From a bacterium (GTDB lineage: Bacteria > Vulcanimicrobiota > Vulcanimicrobiia > Vulcanimicrobiales > Vulcanimicrobiaceae), in assembly GCA_021832345.1 (NCBI GenBank), contig JAKBKY010000006.1, forward strand, positions 62,001 to 126,000: 64,000 nucleotides of DNA. The letters run 5' to 3'. The position numbers were made by a program, and so were the translations under genes. Below, piece by piece: positions 61,698 to 64,000 of the stretch. The notes beneath the pieces are model-generated. The model searched no databases. It was not told where the DNA came from and worked only from the letters and a program-made list of their open reading frames with translations. Each line of letters begins with the position of its first letter. Within the stretch, counting starts at the first letter, position 1.

Positions 61698-62849
61698 CTA
61701 CGGGGAGAGGCCGATCCCGACGATGTTCCCGCTAATGGCGATCTTCACGATCGGCGCAACGTTCCCGTTCGCCCCAGCCGTAAACTCGAAGATGGCGTCT
61801 GCCCCGGAATCGGCGACATACATATTCATCTTCCCATCGAGTTTGATATCCGTCGGCAACTCCAGACCGGTATTGCTGCCTGCAATGACCCGCATCGGCA
61901 CGACGTTTCCGTTTGCGCCTGCAGCGAAGACGCGGATGCTCGGAGCGATGCCCATCGCTTGGTTCCCGGCATCGGCGACGTAGATGTTCCCGGTCGCATC
62001 CAAGGCAATGCCCGTCGGGTCGACCAAGCCGGTCTGCGATCCTGCGATAACCGTCGCGGGCGACAGGTTCAGCGCCGGAGACGGGGTTGGAGAGGGGGAG
62101 GGGGTCGCAGTGGGGCTGCCTGACGGCACCGCCGTCGGGGTTGGGGTGGGCGCCGGCGAAGGCGTGCTCGACGGCACGGGCGACGGGGAGGGGGTCACGA
62201 AGGACTCAACCGAGGCGCCGCCGCTGTTGGCCACGTAAATCTGCCCCGTCGGAGCATAGGCCACGCCGGTCGGCGTATTGATGCCCGTACTCGGGCCACC
62301 GATGGCCATGACCAGGCCCGGGGGGCCACCCGGGGCGGTGGAGTAGAGCTGTACCTGGTACGCGGCGGCGCTGGAGGGGACGAATGCCGCAACCGCCATG
62401 TTTTGGACATTCTGCACGGTTCCAGGGCTAGCAGTCGGGCTCGGCGACGAGAAGGCGATGCCGCGCGGCTGCCCGTTAAACGAAAGGGTATTCAGCGGGT
62501 AGACGCTGCCCGTCGCCAGGGCTTGGAAGATCAACAGCCCCGTTTGACCGGTTGCCGAGTTGTCGTCGGTCACCCAGAGATTGCCGGCCGAATCGAAGGC
62601 GAGGTACTGCGGCCCGTTGAGCTGCGTGGTGCCTCCGCCAATCTGGTAGCTAGCCGGCATGCCGCTCTTGAAGGGTGCCGAGTAGATCTGTACGGCGTTC
62701 TGCGTAGAGTTCGCCGCATAGAGCGTCCCGGTCGGGAAGTTGGGCCCGATGCCGAGCCCGCCGTTGAGCGAGGTAGTGCTCGAGCTGCATGCGGCAGCGG
62801 CCGCAACGAAACTCAAGGCTATCAGGGCGAGGGTAAGCCTACGCAGCAT
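61698..62849 (-). CDS. NHL/SMP-30-like repeat lipoprotein
   Basis: 383 residues: lipoprotein signal (LALIALSFVAAAAAC, lipobox Cys at about 21), then beta-propeller-type repeats (GPQYLAFDSAGNLWVTDDN, TPTGVAYAPTGQIYVANSGG, DPTGIALDATGNIYVADAGN, LPTDIKLDGKMNMYVADSGAD). A Pro/Ser/Thr linker of about 40 residues (PSPSPVPSSTPSPAPTPTPT and so on) interrupts the blades. It is anchored outside the cytoplasmic membrane. The gene is co-directional with the kinase gene and may form one operon with it. Confidence 0.85.
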   Translation of the reverse strand: MLRRLTLALIALSFVAAAAACSSSTTSLNGGLGIGPNFPTGTLYAANSTQNAVQIYSAPFKSGMPASYQIGGGTTQLNGPQYLAFDSAGNLWVTDDNSATGQTGLLIFQALATGSVYPLNTLSFNGQPRGIAFSSPSPTASPGTVQNVQNMAVAAFVPSSAAAYQVQLYSTAPGGPPGLVMAIGGPSTGINTPTGVAYAPTGQIYVANSGGASVESFVTPSPSPVPSSTPSPAPTPTPTAVPSGSPTATPSPSPTPSPALNLSPATVIAGSQTGLVDPTGIALDATGNIYVADAGNQAMGIAPSIRVFAAGANGNVVPMRVIAGSNTGLELPTDIKLDGKMNMYVADSGADAIFEFTAGANGNVAPIVKIAISGNIVGIGLSP

Positions 62850-62889
62850 CGACTCTCCTAGTGGACATGGGAAGCTCCTTCAATGCGAC

Positions 62890-63105
62890 TCACGGGACCG
62901 AAGTTCCTGGATGGAGGGGCGCCTGGCTGGCCGTCCCGGCCGGAGCCGAGCCCGAGCTAGGCTTGGTCGGCGTGCGCGAGGCGACGATCATCACCCCTAG
63001 CGCCAGCAACACCGCGAGCACGGCGGCCACCAGCGCGACGGAGCGAACCCGGCGACGCACGTAGGCAGGGCGACTGGATTCAACGTCGATGATCGGACGA
63101 GGCAT
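62890..63105 (-). CDS. Small single-pass membrane protein
   Basis: 71 residues: basic N-terminus (SSRPAYVRRRVRS), one helix (VALVAAVLAVLLALGVMIVA) and a Ser/Pro-rich external tail. A strong AAGGAG lies six bases before ATG 63105. No family is recognised. It lies between the deacetylase and the NHL lipoprotein. Confidence 0.7.
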   Translation of the reverse strand: MPRPIIDVESSRPAYVRRRVRSVALVAAVLAVLLALGVMIVASRTPTKPSSGSAPAGTASQAPLHPGTSVP

Positions 63106-63119
63106 CGGTCTCCTTCCGG

Positions 63120-63926
63120 CTAACCGCGCAGCGGGCGGCGCACCGGGTGGTTGATAGTAGCCAGCGGCACAATACGCAGCATCTGCCTCACCGTAACGAA
63201 GCGATACCCGGCAGCCCGGAAGGCCGCCACGATCGTGGGCAAGGCTTCAATCGTGGGCAGGCGACCATTATGCATGAGCAGGATCTCGGGCCGCGTGGCG
63301 CGCGCGACGACATGCTGCTCGATGGAGCTAGGCGTAAGCGGACGCCAATCCCCGGTGTCGTCGCTCCACAAGACCACGGAATAGCCAAGCGCGCCGATCG
63401 CTCGTAGCGTGGCGGCCCGATATCGCCCGTGGGGCGGCCGCATCAAGCTCCGCTCAGCCGGGTCGGGCGCGATCTTCCAGAGCGCGTTGCGCCCGCGCAG
63501 AACCTCAGATTGAATCGCCGCCGGCGATTCGCGATCGAGTTCGGGGTGCGTGTAGGTGTGATCTCCAATCTCGATGCCGTCGCGTGCCGTACGCTCGACG
63601 ATGCCCGGCCACTGCACCGCGTCTCGCCCGATGTAAAAGAACGTCGCCGGAACGCCCAAGCGGCGCAACTGCGCGAGTAACAACGGCGTGGTGACCGGAT
63701 AGGGCCCATCGTCGAAGGTTAACGCAACGATCTTGGGCGCGCTCTTCGGCCGGTAGAGCAGCGCCGCCAGGCGTCTCCGCCATCCCGGCGAGACAACTTC
63801 ATGCGCATTCATCGCCGGTGTCACGATGACGGGGCGTGCCAGGTAGCCCGCGTGCCGATAGAGCCGCCACCCGGCGTAGCCCAGCGATACCACAAAGACG
63901 ACCGCAACAAGCCGGCGCATCCACAT
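63120..63926 (-). CDS. Polysaccharide deacetylase (NodB homology, CE4)
   Basis: 268 residues: N-terminal anchor (RRLVAVVFVVSLGYAGWRLY), then NodB motifs TFDDGP (catalytic Asp), DHTYTHPEL (metal HxxxH), RPPHGRY and LLMHNG (usually LLHD-like). It deacetylates peptidoglycan or another N-acetylated glycan outside the membrane. ATG 63926 (or 63920) is chosen because the previous gene stops at 63931; ATG 63962 would overlap it. Confidence 0.9.
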   Translation of the reverse strand: MWMRRLVAVVFVVSLGYAGWRLYRHAGYLARPVIVTPAMNAHEVVSPGWRRRLAALLYRPKSAPKIVALTFDDGPYPVTTPLLLAQLRRLGVPATFFYIGRDAVQWPGIVERTARDGIEIGDHTYTHPELDRESPAAIQSEVLRGRNALWKIAPDPAERSLMRPPHGRYRAATLRAIGALGYSVVLWSDDTGDWRPLTPSSIEQHVVARATRPEILLMHNGRLPTIEALPTIVAAFRAAGYRFVTVRQMLRIVPLATINHPVRRPLRG

Positions 63927-63930
63927 ACGA

Positions 63931-64000
63931 TCAGCGCTTCCGGGAAGCGTCAGGCACCGCATCGCTGCCGACGATGACGGTCACGTCGCTACGCACCGGT
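63931..64000 (-). CDS. C-terminal end of an upstream protein (possible LytR_C domain), partial
   Basis: Open to the window edge; the last 22 residues read PVRSDVTVIVGSDAVPDASRKR followed by TGA (63933-63931). VTVIVGSD resembles the end of LytR C-terminal domains found in LCP-family envelope proteins, which would fit the neighbouring deacetylase, but the fragment is too short to be sure. Confidence 0.45.
   Translation of the reverse strand, partial: PVRSDVTVIVGSDAVPDASRKR

Noticed and set aside
62080-62205. Apparent tandem repeat/CRISPR-like stretch
   Set aside because: It is the codon pattern of the Pro/Ser/Thr linker in the NHL lipoprotein; no conserved repeat and spacer units.

Overview
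The window is high-GC, very gene-dense bacterial chromosome with no plasmid, phage or transposase signature. Start/stop overlaps of the ATGA, GTGA or TGATG kind are very common. Housekeeping genes are bacterial (dnaG-rpoD, secA, prfB, glycyl-tRNA synthetase, rlmN, ppdK). The accessory repertoire includes a DUF2600 terpene-synthase-like protein, a YncE/phosphoesterase fusion, paired S10 carboxypeptidases, a KGG-repeat protein and HEAT-repeat fusions. It resembles what is reported for uncultured phyla such as Candidatus Eremiobacterota (WPS-2). That placement is my inference and has not been tested.

Layout. 1-3.7 kb: DUF2600 protein (5' truncated), an M28/GCPII-like protein and a TIGR01777 epimerase, overlapping and co-directional. 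3.7-7.4 kb: arsenic operon arsR-acr3-arsC behind a perfect inverted repeat, convergent trxB, and an HTH-metallo-beta-lactamase fusion. 7.4-13 kb (minus): ABC-2 exporter pair, a phosphodiesterase-like protein, a DDAH-like protein and a YncE/phosphoesterase fusion. 13-24 kb (minus): response regulator, malic enzyme, PBP4-type carboxypeptidase, M1 aminopeptidase, SDR, large RND pump, tRNA-Leu(GAG). 24-29.3 kb (minus): kamB-kamC-BKACE-oppB-oppC, a partial lysine-fermentation cluster. 29.3-36.8 kb: MntP, receiver protein, orphan molybdate-type permease, proline dehydrogenase, two S10 peptidases, HEAT-cyclophilin. 36.8-49.4 kb: KGG protein, unknown secreted protein, rpoD/dnaG, HD hydrolase, ppdK, glyS, GT2, rlmN, udg, YbjQ-like. 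49.5-52.7 kb: GT9, prfB with a programmed +1 frameshift, and a GDPH-motif protein. 52.8-56.3 kb: accessory block of visibly lower GC with a frameshifted VOC gene and a PaeR7I/XhoI-type restriction-modification system. 56.3-64 kb (minus): secA, GAF histidine kinase, NHL lipoprotein, small membrane protein, polysaccharide deacetylase and the last residues of a further protein.

The most notable pattern is a run of proteins that keep a recognisable enzyme fold but have lost catalytic residues. These are the M28 protein (Arg, Gly, Gln and Asn at metal or catalytic positions), the DDAH-like protein (no catalytic Cys or His), the phosphoesterase half of the YncE fusion that overlaps it, and an SDR with His instead of the catalytic Tyr. 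Other points of interest are the intact RF2 recoding site, the XhoI-type island between secA and prfB, the KamB/KamC/BKACE/Opp grouping, a probable CTG start in oppB, a GDPH (autocleavage-type) protein, and an RND pump with about 120 extra residues carrying extra membrane segments.
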